A stretch of 8,757 nucleotides of DNA. Origin: an uncultured Oscillibacter sp. Lineage in GTDB: Bacteria > Bacillota > Clostridia > Oscillospirales > Oscillospiraceae. The DNA is taken from NCBI GenBank assembly GCA_910587875.1, contig CAJUOD010000114.1, forward strand, positions 1 through 8,757. Direction: 5' to 3'. A program made the position numbers and the translations under genes. Each line of letters starts with the position of its first letter. The stretch's first letter is position 1. Positions 1-6,202 of this stretch are shown in pieces. Under the pieces are notes generated by a model that made no database searches, was not told where the DNA came from, and was given only the letters and a program-made list of their open reading frames with translations.

Positions 1-805
1 CGTTCAGCCGGTCGGCGTAGTGCCGGAGCCTGTCCCGCTGGGGGGCCAGGGCGGCGATGGCGGCCTCGGCCTCCTGCCGCTTCGTGCGGTTCTCCTCCAG
101 GGCCTTGTCCAGGGCCGCGACGTTCTGCGCCGCCGTGCCCGTCACGCCCTGGAAGGCGGTGACGCTGAAGCCGTGGGGCCGGAGGATCTCCAGGGCCTTT
201 TCCTCCTCCTCCCGGTGGGCCGCCAGGAGGCAGCAGCGCTGCTGCTTGTCCCCGCTGATCTCATAGAGCTCTGCCGCCGCGCCCGCCAATTCATTGCGGA
301 TGGCGGCCACGTCCGCCGCCCCGGGGAAGACCCCCAGGCGGAAGACCGCGTGCTCGGTGCCGCCCAGCTCCAGGGGCATGTCCAGGGGGACCCAGGGCTC
401 CAGCCCGGCCTTGCGGCTCAGGAGGCGGTTCTCCTCCCCCTGTAAGCGGGAGAGCTCCTGCAAATGCCCGTTGATCTCCCCGCTGACGGCCCGGGAGCTC
501 TCCAGGGTCTCGTCGCTTAAGAACTCGGCCTCGCTGACCTCCCGGCGCTGGATGAAGAGCCCGTCCTTGGTCCCTCCGTAGCGCTTCAGGGCGGCCAGGG
601 CGGCCCCGGCCTCTCCCTGCTCGTTTTTGGTCTCCGCCAGCCGGGAGTCGTCCCGCCGGAGCAGCGCCGACCAGGCGGGGTCCGACAGATGGCCGGCGGG
701 CTCGCTGATCTCCACACAGCCCAGGCGCAGCAGCTCCCGAAGGAGGGCGTCCCGGCTGTCGGCCATGGCCATGACGCGGAGCTTTTTCATTTTTACAATG
801 GCCAT
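1..805 (-). CDS. ntpI: V-type ATP synthase subunit I, N-terminal part (cut by window edge)
   Basis: This gene runs off the left edge; about 268 residues of a protein usually near 650 are visible. Subunit I (the subunit a homologue) is the membrane stator. Its cytoplasmic N-terminal half joins the peripheral stalks, and its C-terminal half (outside the window) forms the ion half-channels. The N-terminus reads MAIVKMKKLRVMAMADSRDA, followed by LLRELLRLGCVEISEP, which is the standard opening of this family. The rest is charged and rich in Glu, Ala and Leu, with coiled-coil stretches around residues 105-135 and 235-268, as expected for the stalk-contacting arm. There are no membrane spans yet, which also fits. 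The ATG at 803-805 lies 1 nt after the subunit H stop (TGA-G-ATG), so translation is probably coupled; no strong separate ribosome site is visible. The family call is by recognition of the N-terminus plus the neighbour. Confidence 0.9.
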   Translation of the reverse strand, partial: MAIVKMKKLRVMAMADSRDALLRELLRLGCVEISEPAGHLSDPAWSALLRRDDSRLAETKNEQGEAGAALAALKRYGGTKDGLFIQRREVSEAEFLSDETLESSRAVSGEINGHLQELSRLQGEENRLLSRKAGLEPWVPLDMPLELGGTEHAVFRLGVFPGAADVAAIRNELAGAAAELYEISGDKQQRCCLLAAHREEEEKALEILRPHGFSVTAFQGVTGTAAQNVAALDKALEENRTKRQEAEAAIAALAPQRDRLRHYADRLN

Positions 806-806
806 C

Positions 807-1121
807 TCAGTTGCTCACAACCCTTCCGACAATAAACTCCGCCGCGGCCTCCAGGCGCTTCCCCGCGGCCTCCCGCAGCTTGGCGGCGTCCGCCTCTGCG
901 GCCCGGGCGGTCTTTTCCGCCTCGGCGGCGGCCCGCTCCTCCGCCTGGCGCAGAAGCTCCCGGCCGGCCTCCGCCCCGGCGGCGCGGGTCCTCTGCAAGA
1001 GCGCCTGACCTTCCTTTTCCGCGTCGGCGACAAGCTGCTTCGCCTCCGCCTCGGCGGCGGCGCGGCGCTCCCGGACCTCGTTTTCCACCTGCGTTACCTT
1101 TTCGATCGCTTCCAGGGACAT
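807..1121 (-). CDS. V-type ATP synthase subunit H/G (peripheral stalk coiled-coil)
   Basis: A 104-residue, almost entirely helical protein dominated by Ala, Glu, Arg and Lys. It starts MSLEAIEKVTQVENEVRERR and continues as an uninterrupted Ala/Glu-rich coiled coil to a short hydrophobic end (AAEFIVGRVVSN). This is the pattern of the small stalk subunit of bacterial and archaeal V/A-ATPases (archaeal AhaH, Enterococcus NtpF, Thermus subunit G). It pairs with subunit E to tie the catalytic head to subunit I. Length and position directly before subunit I match the usual operon order. The start is fixed by a good ribosome site, AAGGTGAG at 1127-1134, about 5 nt before the ATG. It is the first gene after the promoter at 1199-1227. 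Low-complexity coiled coils can mislead, but the neighbour makes this secure. Symbols differ between species, so none is given. Confidence 0.88.
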   Translation of the reverse strand: MSLEAIEKVTQVENEVRERRAAAEAEAKQLVADAEKEGQALLQRTRAAGAEAGRELLRQAEERAAAEAEKTARAAEADAAKLREAAGKRLEAAAEFIVGRVVSN

Positions 1122-1198
1122 TCGTTCTCACCTTCTCTCCGTGTGCCATGCCGCCCGGCCTTGCCTCTCATCCGGGCGCATGGTCATTCTGGTTATAC

Positions 1199-1227
1199 AG
1201 TATAGGCGAAATCTTCCCGTTTTGCAA
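1199..1227 (-). promoter_or_regulatory. Promoter of the V-type ATPase operon
   Basis: Reading the minus strand, TTGCAA (1222-1227) is followed by exactly 17 nt and TATACT (1199-1204), a good housekeeping sigma factor promoter. Transcription would begin near 1192 and leave a leader of about 70 nt before subunit H. No gene lies between, so this is most likely the start of the whole ATPase operon. It sits just past the terminator of the upstream DUF4180 gene, which insulates the two units. Confidence 0.75.
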
Positions 1228-1262
1228 GGGAATTTTTGCTAAGGGGGAGAAAAGAAGAACGG

Positions 1263-1299
1263 AAAAAGCGGGCGCTCCTCCCAGGGGAGGACCGCCCGC
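1263..1299 (-). terminator. Intrinsic terminator of the DUF4180 gene
   Basis: On the minus strand a 15-bp stem with a single G/G mismatch (arms 1285-1299 and 1268-1282, tip at 1283-1284) is followed directly by five T (1263-1267). It begins 23 nt after the DUF4180 stop codon. GC-rich stem plus U-run is a classic Rho-independent terminator, and it separates this gene from the ATPase operon that follows in the same direction. Confidence 0.88.
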
Positions 1300-1322
1300 A
1301 AACCGGAATCCGTGCGCGCTGG

Positions 1323-1691
1323 TTATTTCGCCCGTGCCAGCCGTTCCAGGGCCTCCTCCTTCGACGCAGCGAAGAAGAAGTGCTTCCCCTGGTTGGACTC
1401 ATAGATGAAGTCCCGGAGGGGCTTGCTGGTATAATGGGAATAGTCGCCGAACACGGCGGCCCTCACATGGTAGTTGACAAATTTCTGGAGGATCTCTCCG
1501 GCCACGCCGGTGCTGAGGATAAAGAACTCCTCCCCCAGCACCCGCTTGTCCAGGGCGATGCGCTCCGCCCCGGATTCGTATTTCACGGTCATCGCCAGGT
1601 CCAGGGCGGCCTGCGGGGTGGTGATCTCCGCCTGATCGCCGGAAACCACCGCGATATCCGTTCCATGTACTGTTACATATTCGATGTTCAT
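1323..1691 (-). CDS. DUF4180 domain-containing protein
   Basis: A 122-residue soluble protein starting MNIEYVTVHGTDIAVVSGDQ. The family resemblance comes from the sequence pattern: a short N-terminal beta segment, SALDL-like (AALDLAMTVKYESGAERIAL, residues ~28-47), then a GEEFFILSTGVAGEILQKF core, and FGDYSHYTSKPLRDFIYESN followed by a C-terminal helix (KEEALERLARAK). I recognise this as DUF4180, a small single-domain family of unknown function found in many Firmicutes. No catalytic residues can be assigned. The start at 1691 is chosen over an upstream ATG (1841) because AAGGAGG lies at 1699-1705, 7 nt before it, and because the promoter and transcription start lie downstream of 1841. It is a single-gene unit between its own promoter and terminator, divergent from niaR. 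Function unknown. Confidence 0.85.
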   Translation of the reverse strand: MNIEYVTVHGTDIAVVSGDQAEITTPQAALDLAMTVKYESGAERIALDKRVLGEEFFILSTGVAGEILQKFVNYHVRAAVFGDYSHYTSKPLRDFIYESNQGKHFFFAASKEEALERLARAK

Positions 1692-1742
1692 AAAAGTTCC
1701 TCCTTCGTTCAAAATCGCGGCGCAGATTCCAGCTGAGAAGGC

Positions 1743-1772
1743 ATCATACCACAGGGCCGGGCCCTTTGTCAA
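1743..1772 (-). promoter_or_regulatory. Promoter of the DUF4180 gene with a palindrome in the spacer
   Basis: On the minus strand a perfect TTGACA (1767-1772) is followed by 18 nt and TATGAT (1743-1748), close to the sigma-70/sigma-A consensus. The spacer holds the palindrome AGGGCC-G-GGCCCT at 1753-1765, a possible repressor site. Transcription should start near 1736, about 45 nt before the DUF4180 start codon. Confidence 0.8.
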
Positions 1773-1809
1773 ATCCCGGCGCTCCGCCCTTTTCTTTCTC
1801 TCCAATTCG

Positions 1810-1818
1810 TGGTATACT
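1810..1818 (+). promoter_or_regulatory. Extended -10 promoter of niaR-MATE
   Basis: TATACT at 1813-1818 is preceded by TG at 1810-1811 (TGGTATACT), an extended -10 element. The matching -35 region (about 1791-1796, TTTCTT) is poor, which is typical for extended -10 promoters. Transcription would start near 1825, leaving a leader of about 35 nt before the niaR start. I see no convincing long inverted repeat here that could be named as a NiaR operator. Confidence 0.55.
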
Positions 1819-1859
1819 GTTTTTATCATTTTAAACTCCATTTGTCAGGAGGGATCGCC

Positions 1860-2372
1860 ATGCGGGCCGAGGAACGGCGGCGGGCCATTTTGAAATACCT
1901 GCGGAAGTCCAGCCGCCCCGTCAGCGCGGGGTTTTTGGCGGAGCGCTTCTCCGTCAGCCGCCAGGCGGTGGTGGGGGACGTAGCCCTGCTCCGGGCCTCC
2001 GGGGCGGACATCTCCGCCACCCCCAGGGGCTATGTCATCTTAAAGGCCGACCAGGGCCTCCTCCGCCGGATCGCCTGCCGCCACGACGCGGCGGGCATGG
2101 AGGCGGAGCTCTGCGCCGTGGTGGACCAGGGCTGTTCCGTGCTGGACGTCATTGTGGAGCATCCCATATACGGTCAGCTCACCGGGCCCCTTCAGCTCTC
2201 CAGCCGGTACGACGTGGGCCAGTTCCTCGCCCGCTGCGCCGGGGAGGGGGCCCGGCCCCTGTCGGACCTCACCGGGGGCATCCACCTCCACACCCTCTCC
2301 TGCCCCGACGAGGACGCCTTTTCCCGGGTCCGGGAGGTCCTGCGGGACCTGGGCGTTTTACTGGAGGGCTGA
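1860..2372 (+). CDS. niaR: NiaR-type transcriptional repressor of NAD metabolism (HTH_11 + 3H domain)
   Basis: A 170-residue DNA-binding protein. Residues ~5-60 form a winged helix-turn-helix (VSAGFLAERFSVSRQAVVGD, ending in the wing GYVI). Residues ~70-168 form a 3H domain, named for its conserved histidines. H75, E83, H142 and H144 match in order and closely in spacing the metal-binding His/Glu/His/His set of the characterised Thermotoga member; the HPIYG (101-105) and GGIHLHT (139-145) motifs are also present. NiaR proteins repress NAD synthesis and niacin uptake genes, with nicotinic acid as co-repressor in the Bacillus protein. An upstream ATG at 1809 is rejected because AGGAGG at 1847-1852 sits 7 nt before 1860, and 1809 lies before the transcription start. 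The stop codon is 3 nt from the MATE start, so the two are almost certainly co-transcribed. The DNA target is not shown by the sequence. Confidence 0.92.
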   Translation: MRAEERRRAILKYLRKSSRPVSAGFLAERFSVSRQAVVGDVALLRASGADISATPRGYVILKADQGLLRRIACRHDAAGMEAELCAVVDQGCSVLDVIVEHPIYGQLTGPLQLSSRYDVGQFLARCAGEGARPLSDLTGGIHLHTLSCPDEDAFSRVREVLRDLGVLLEG

Positions 2373-2375
2373 GCC

Positions 2376-3746
2376 ATGAGACCTTCCAGCGGAACCCGGG
2401 ACATGACGGCGGGCAGCCCCGCCGGGCACATCCTCTATTTCGCCCTGCCTCTCCTGGCGGGGAGCCTCCTCCAGCAGCTCTACAACATGGTGGACAGCTG
2501 GGTGGTGGGGCGCTACGTGGGCGACGGGGCCCTGGCCGCCGTGGGCGTGGGCTTCCCGGTTTTGACCATGTTCTCCTCCCTCTTCATCGGCCTCTCCGGG
2601 GGCGGCACGGTGGTCATCGCCCAGTTTTTCGGCGCGGGAAAAATGGACCGGGTCCGGGACGCGGTGGACACCATCTACGCCGCCTTCCTCACCTCCATCG
2701 TCCCCCTGACGGCCCTGGCCCTGCTGGCCGTGGGGCCCATCCTCCGCCTGCTCCAGGTGGAGGAGGCGGCCTACGGCGAGGCGTATCTCTATTTAATGGT
2801 GGTCTGCGCCGGGCTTGTCGGCAGCATCGGCTACAACCTGAACTCCGGCATTCTGGGCGGCCTGGGGAACAGCCGGAGCACCCTGCTGTTCCTGGCCTCC
2901 GCCTCGGTTTTGAACATCGTTTTGGACCTGGTGCTGGTGCTGGCCTTCGGCCTGGGGGTGCTGGGCGTGGCCCTGGGGACTATCATCGCCCAGGCGTTTT
3001 CCTGGCTCTTCGGGGTGTTCTACATCAACCGGCACTACCCGGAGATTTCCCTGCGCCTCATTCCCCGGAAATTCGACCGGGCCCTCTTCAAGCAGATCAT
3101 GGGCATCGGCCTCCCGGCGGGGGTGCAGATGTCCCTGGTTGCCCTGGGGGCCATGGTGGTCATGGGGAGGATCAACGCCTACGGCAAGGAGTTCACCGCC
3201 GGGTACAACGTGGGCTTCCGGCTGGACCAGCTGGCCTTCCTGCCCATCCAGAGTTTATCCAGCGCCGTCATCTCCTTCGTGGGCCAGAACATCGGCGCGA
3301 AGCAGCTGGACCGGGCCCGGCAGGGCATCCGGGTCACCGTCACCCTCTCCGCCGCCTGGGCGGTGCTGATGACGGCCCTGCTCCTGCCCCTGCGGGAGCC
3401 CCTGGTGGCCTTCTTTTCCCCCACCCCGGCGGTGATCCACGCCGGGGCCGTGTACCTCCAGTGCATCATGCCCTTCTACTTCATGTTCGCCATCATGTTC
3501 TGCCTGAACAACGCCATGCGGGGCGCGGGGGACAGCGTGTTCCCCATGGTGGACGTGATTTTGTCCCTCATCCTGGTCCGGGTCCCGGCGGTCTACTACC
3601 TGGCGGACCGCTACGGGCCGGATTACATGTACTATGGCATGGCCGTGGGCTGGACCGTGGGCCTGGCCCTGTCCGTGGGGTGGTACTTCTCGGGAAGGTG
3701 GAAGCGGCACGGGAGCTTGGCGGACGAGGATGGGGAGCGCGGTTGA
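2376..3746 (+). CDS. MATE family multidrug/toxin efflux-type transporter
   Basis: A 456-residue polytopic membrane protein, the usual length for MATE transporters, with about 12 predicted spans in two six-helix halves. The opening (AGHILYFALPLLAGSLLQQL, then YNMVDSWVVGRYVGDGALAA) is characteristic of the family's first two helices. Other typical pieces are GLSGGGTVVIAQFFGAG near residue 75, GNSRSTLLF near 167, and in the second half GLPAGVQMSL and FVGQNIGAKQLDRAR. Family members export drugs, toxins or metabolites using a Na+ or H+ gradient. The ribosome site GGAGGG (2363-2368) lies inside the last codons of niaR, and the start is 3 nt after its stop, so translation is probably coupled. Because it sits behind a vitamin-responsive repressor, it may move an NAD precursor or related compound instead of drugs; that is only inference. 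The substrate cannot be read from sequence. Confidence 0.93.
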   Translation: MRPSSGTRDMTAGSPAGHILYFALPLLAGSLLQQLYNMVDSWVVGRYVGDGALAAVGVGFPVLTMFSSLFIGLSGGGTVVIAQFFGAGKMDRVRDAVDTIYAAFLTSIVPLTALALLAVGPILRLLQVEEAAYGEAYLYLMVVCAGLVGSIGYNLNSGILGGLGNSRSTLLFLASASVLNIVLDLVLVLAFGLGVLGVALGTIIAQAFSWLFGVFYINRHYPEISLRLIPRKFDRALFKQIMGIGLPAGVQMSLVALGAMVVMGRINAYGKEFTAGYNVGFRLDQLAFLPIQSLSSAVISFVGQNIGAKQLDRARQGIRVTVTLSAAWAVLMTALLLPLREPLVAFFSPTPAVIHAGAVYLQCIMPFYFMFAIMFCLNNAMRGAGDSVFPMVDVILSLILVRVPAVYYLADRYGPDYMYYGMAVGWTVGLALSVGWYFSGRWKRHGSLADEDGERG

Positions 3747-3813
3747 GAAGCCCGCGCCGCGCCGTTGTCAGGGCGGCAAGCACTTTGATGAAATGAATGA
3801 CAGGAGAGATACC

Positions 3814-4401
3814 ATGCGATATGAGGAAACGGATTTTTTAGAAACAGCGGGCCAAGATACGTTAAAGCAAATCGCCCGCGCAAGAGAGCTTACGCGGGAA
3901 TATCTCTTTACGGACTACACGGATACCGAAAAACGAAGCGCCATTCTCAGGGAGCTGTTAGGCGGGATAGGCGAAAATGTGGCAATTGACACGCCGTTTT
4001 ACTGTGACCATGGAAAAAACATATTTATAGGTAGCGACGTAATCATCAATATGAACTGCACCTTTGTGGACAATATGCCCATCAAAATTGGAAACCGGGT
4101 TCTGATTGCGTCAAATGTGCAAATTTATACATCCTCTCACCCGGTGCTGCCGCAGGAGCGCCTTGTCCCGGACTGGAAAGAGTGGAACACAACCTGGTTC
4201 CGAACCTATGCCCTTCCAGTGGAAATCAAGGACAACGCATGGATTGGTGCCGGAAGCATTCTGCTGCCGGGCGTGACCGTAGGGGAAAACAGCGTCATTG
4301 GCGCAGGGAGCGTGGTCAATCGAACCATCCCGGCAAATTGTATTGCTGTAGGAAATCCGTGCAAAATTATACGCTATTTCCCAGCGGATGAAATGGAGTA
4401 A
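3814..4401 (+). CDS. Sugar O-acetyltransferase (maltose/galactoside acetyltransferase family, hexapeptide repeat)
   Basis: A 195-residue acyltransferase of the LacA/Maa type, which moves acetyl from acetyl-CoA to a sugar hydroxyl in the cytoplasm. Residues ~5-55 are the helical N-terminal domain. PFYCDHGKNIFIG (61-73) opens the left-handed beta-helix, followed by hexapeptide turns (IKIGNRVLIAS, NAWIGAGSILLPGVTVGENS, VIGAGSVV) and the closing AVGNPCKIIR. H109 in YTSSHP is the expected catalytic histidine. Between H109 and the next turn there are a few more residues than in LacA (LVPDWKEWNTTWFRTYALP), so sugar preference may differ. The start is set by AGGAGA at 3802-3807; an in-frame ATG at 3793 is less likely. 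The gene is clearly richer in A+T (roughly 47-50% GC by hand count) than its neighbours, suggesting acquisition. No strong promoter is visible in the 67 nt after the MATE gene, so read-through is possible. Confidence 0.92.
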   Translation: MRYEETDFLETAGQDTLKQIARARELTREYLFTDYTDTEKRSAILRELLGGIGENVAIDTPFYCDHGKNIFIGSDVIINMNCTFVDNMPIKIGNRVLIASNVQIYTSSHPVLPQERLVPDWKEWNTTWFRTYALPVEIKDNAWIGAGSILLPGVTVGENSVIGAGSVVNRTIPANCIAVGNPCKIIRYFPADEME

Positions 4402-4432
4402 GACAACTTGTAATTTCCCGCCGCTCAAGGAA

Positions 4433-4477
4433 GCGCCGGACCGGGAGTTTCCCCCGGTCCGGCGCATTTCCCTTTTT
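4433..4477 (+). terminator. Intrinsic terminator between convergent genes
   Basis: A perfect 13-bp GC-rich stem (4433-4445 with 4453-4465, 7-nt loop) is followed after 7 nt by TTTTT at 4473-4477. It lies 31 nt after the acetyltransferase stop and ends in the stop codon of the opposing hydrolase gene. The hairpin could also slow transcription from the minus strand, but there the T-run after the stem is weak. Confidence 0.85.
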
Positions 4478-5432
4478 ACTCTACCGGCAAATACGTCTCC
4501 AAATACTCCTCGATCTTCTCCATGTACCTGGCGTACTGCCGGTTGTCGTTCTGGAGCCCGTGGCCCGAGTGTTCAAAGACGATGTACTCGTGGGGCACCC
4601 CGTGTTCCTCCAGCGCCGCCGCCAGCCTCTTGGAGGCGGGGAAGGGCTGCATCTTGTCCAGGGCCCCGTAGGCGCAGACCGTGGGGGCGCTGTCCCCGCC
4701 GATCCACGACACGGCGGAGATGTCCCGGATCACTTCCTCGTAGCCTTCGGTCCCGAACATCTCCGGCGTGACGGGCTTCCCGGACATGGCGCTGAACATG
4801 ACAGCGGCGGCCTCCGGGTGCTGGTCGAAGCCGAAGCAGTCCCAATCCTCCGGGTAGAAACAGGAGGGACCCACGGCCCCGAAGACCAGCTCCACCGGCA
4901 GGGGGGAAGACGGCCCGTCCCGGTAGCCGTACAGCATCGCCAGGGTGAAGCCCGCCGAGCCCCCGGCCACCGCCATGCGGTCCAGCTTATAGCCCAGCTT
5001 CTCCGCCTCTTCCATGACGAAGGGGATGCTCTCCCGGATCTCCACGGACTGGGTGTAGATGTTGGCGTCCGGGTGCTCCTCGCTGAGGAGGGTGTAGTTG
5101 ATGCCCGCCGCCACGTAGCCCTTGGAGCAGAGCCACTGGAGCATCTCCGCGTCCCCGCTCTTGTCCCCCTGGGTGAACCCGCCCGGATGCAGGTACACCG
5201 CCAGGGCGTAAGTCTCCCGGGACTTGTCCGCCGGGACGTAGAGGTCGAACTTGTTGGCCTCCCCCGGGCCGTAGGACAGGTCCCGGTACGCCGTCCCCAC
5301 GCTCTCGTCCCAGTCTGCGCTGTACTTGTCCCCCAGGGGATTCCAGGTCATCTTGACAATGACCGACAGGACGAACACAAGGATGAACACGCCCGCATAA
5401 AGCAGGCCCCACAGCAGCCTCCTCTTTTTCAC
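4476..5432 (-). CDS. Membrane-anchored alpha/beta hydrolase (esterase/lipase-like)
   Basis: A 318-residue protein with an N-terminal positively charged stretch (KKRR) and one hydrophobic helix (about residues 7-27), so it is probably anchored with the catalytic domain outside the membrane. The body is an alpha/beta hydrolase of the BD-FAE/hormone-sensitive-lipase type: HPGG (82-85) forms the oxyanion-hole region, GGSAG (157-161) carries the nucleophile S159, D259 lies in GALDKMQP, and H291 in HSGHGL completes the triad. Likely substrates are small esters or acyl groups on sugars or lipids; the real substrate is unknown. The start codon is GTG at 5430-5432, overlapping the stop of the 44-residue mini-protein by 4 nt (GTGA), so it is translated by coupling, with only a poor G-rich ribosome site. 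The divergent TetR regulator and shared operator region suggest regulation by it. Confidence 0.88.
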   Translation of the reverse strand: MKKRRLLWGLLYAGVFILVFVLSVIVKMTWNPLGDKYSADWDESVGTAYRDLSYGPGEANKFDLYVPADKSRETYALAVYLHPGGFTQGDKSGDAEMLQWLCSKGYVAAGINYTLLSEEHPDANIYTQSVEIRESIPFVMEEAEKLGYKLDRMAVAGGSAGFTLAMLYGYRDGPSSPLPVELVFGAVGPSCFYPEDWDCFGFDQHPEAAAVMFSAMSGKPVTPEMFGTEGYEEVIRDISAVSWIGGDSAPTVCAYGALDKMQPFPASKRLAAALEEHGVPHEYIVFEHSGHGLQNDNRQYARYMEKIEEYLETYLPVE

Positions 5433-5563
5433 AGGAAATTCCCCCCGAACAGCGTGCCGCCCAGCAGCAGGTTCATCCTGGCCCGCACCGCCAGCCGCCC
5501 CAGGACCGCCGCTATGATAACATCAGCGGTCAAAATCAGGGCCCGCTTTTTCCAAAGCTCCAT
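5429..5563 (-). CDS. 44-residue membrane mini-protein upstream of the hydrolase
   Basis: A short open reading frame, MELWKKRALILTADVIIAAV then 24 more residues, with a basic N-terminal end and one likely membrane helix (about residues 8-25), followed by a Gly/Leu-rich tail (NLLLGGTLFGGNFL). It is easy to miss, but the signals around it are strong: GGAGGAG at 5571-5577 lies exactly 7 nt before the ATG at 5561-5563, and its TGA stop overlaps the GTG start of the hydrolase by 4 nt. That arrangement is typical of a real translated leader gene in a two-gene operon. I do not recognise a family. It could be a partner subunit of the hydrolase, a membrane-sensing peptide, or simply a translational-coupling leader. 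Confidence 0.65.
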   Translation of the reverse strand: MELWKKRALILTADVIIAAVLGRLAVRARMNLLLGGTLFGGNFL

Positions 5564-5587
5564 TGCTTGACTCCTCCAAAATTCTTC

Positions 5588-5616
5588 TTGACTTCCCGCC
5601 GCCACAGGTGTAGCAT
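5588..5616 (+). promoter_or_regulatory. Probable tetR promoter
   Basis: TTGACT (5588-5593), a 17-nt spacer and TAGCAT (5611-5616) form a moderate promoter toward tetR. Its -10 lies inside the first TGTAGCAT box, so binding there would block it. The leader would be about 80 nt. Confidence 0.45.
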
Positions 5617-5698
5617 CTACGGTGTGACAACTGTAGCATCTCCGTCTCCCAGTGTCAAGCGAGTCGGAGAAAATGCTACAAAAGGGGAGGATTGTAGC
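5609..5698. promoter_or_regulatory. Repeated TGTAGCAT operator cluster between tetR and the hydrolase operon
   Basis: The box TGTAGCAT occurs at 5609-5616 and again at 5632-5639, 23 bp apart (about two helical turns). The similarity extends to 12 of 13 bases (TGTAGCATCT-A/C-CG). An inverted copy, ATGCTACA, lies at 5673-5680 and is also flanked by a matching CTCCG/CGGAG block; a partial copy, TGTAGC, is at 5693-5698. The boxes overlap the likely -10 elements on both strands. Repeated half-sites placed over divergent promoters are what an autoregulating TetR-family repressor would bind; the identity of the binder is inferred from position. Confidence 0.6.
5630..5658 (-). promoter_or_regulatory. 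Promoter of the mini-protein/hydrolase operon
   Basis: On the minus strand a perfect TTGACA (5653-5658) is followed by 17 nt and TACAGT (5630-5635). The -10 overlaps the second TGTAGCAT box (5632-5639). Transcription would start near 5623, about 60 nt before the mini-protein start codon. Confidence 0.6.
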
Positions 5699-5701
5699 GC
5701 C

Positions 5702-6202
5702 ATGGATACCCAGGAAAAGCCCACCTATGTGAAGCAGCAGCTCACCGCCGCCCTGCTGGAGCTGCTGGAGGAGAAGGAGCTGCGGGACATCTCCGTCAGC
5801 GCCCTCACCGCCGCCGCCGGGGTCCACCGGGTCTCCTTCTACCGGAGCTACCGGGACAAGGAGGACATCCTCCGGGAGTACCTGCTGGGGCTCTTCGGGG
5901 CGTGGACGGCGGACTATGACCGGCAGGAGCGCCATTCCGACGACGACCTCTGCGTCTGCATGTTCGCCCACCTCTGGGAATACCGGGACTTCTACCGGCT
6001 CCTCAGCCGCCGGGGGCTGCTCTATCTCTTGAAGGACGTCCTGGTCCAAATCTGCGGCCCCAAGCCGGAGTATCCCAACCTGGGGGCCTACACGGCGGCC
6101 TTCATCTCCTACGGGCTCTACGGCTGGGTGGAGGAGTGGATTGCCCGGGGGATGCAGGAGTCCCCGGAGGAAATGGCGGAGCTTTTGAAATCCCGCTTGT
6201 AA
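5702..6202 (+). CDS. TetR/AcrR family transcriptional regulator
   Basis: A 166-residue regulator. Residues ~10-58 form the TetR DNA-binding domain: helix 1 VKQQLTAALLELLEE, then ISVSALTAAAGVHRVSFYRS with the recognition helix around 42-48, and the usual YRDKEDIL ending. The C-terminal part (about 60-166) is helical with aromatic residues that would line a ligand pocket; it is short for the family, so the ligand is probably small, but that is a guess. The ATG at 5702 is preceded by GGGGAGG (5684-5690), a little far at 11 nt. The upstream frame remains open to 5567 but lacks an ATG with a ribosome site. It is divergent from the hydrolase operon and shares the operator cluster, so it most likely represses both itself and that operon. 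Its stop codon overlaps the metG promoter. Confidence 0.9.
   Translation: MDTQEKPTYVKQQLTAALLELLEEKELRDISVSALTAAAGVHRVSFYRSYRDKEDILREYLLGLFGAWTADYDRQERHSDDDLCVCMFAHLWEYRDFYRLLSRRGLLYLLKDVLVQICGPKPEYPNLGAYTAAFISYGLYGWVEEWIARGMQESPEEMAELLKSRL

Noticed and set aside
1765..1847. TTTGTCA occurs twice (1765-1771 and 1841-1847) around the niaR promoter and could be a pair of NiaR half-sites.
   Set aside because: A 7-base match 76 bp apart is easily chance; the first copy is just the -35 box of the opposing promoter and the second leads into the niaR ribosome site.
3765..3793. Possible promoter TTGTCA with a downstream ATGAAA for the acetyltransferase.
   Set aside because: The -10 candidate matches the consensus poorly; kept out of the feature list because read-through from niaR-MATE is equally likely.
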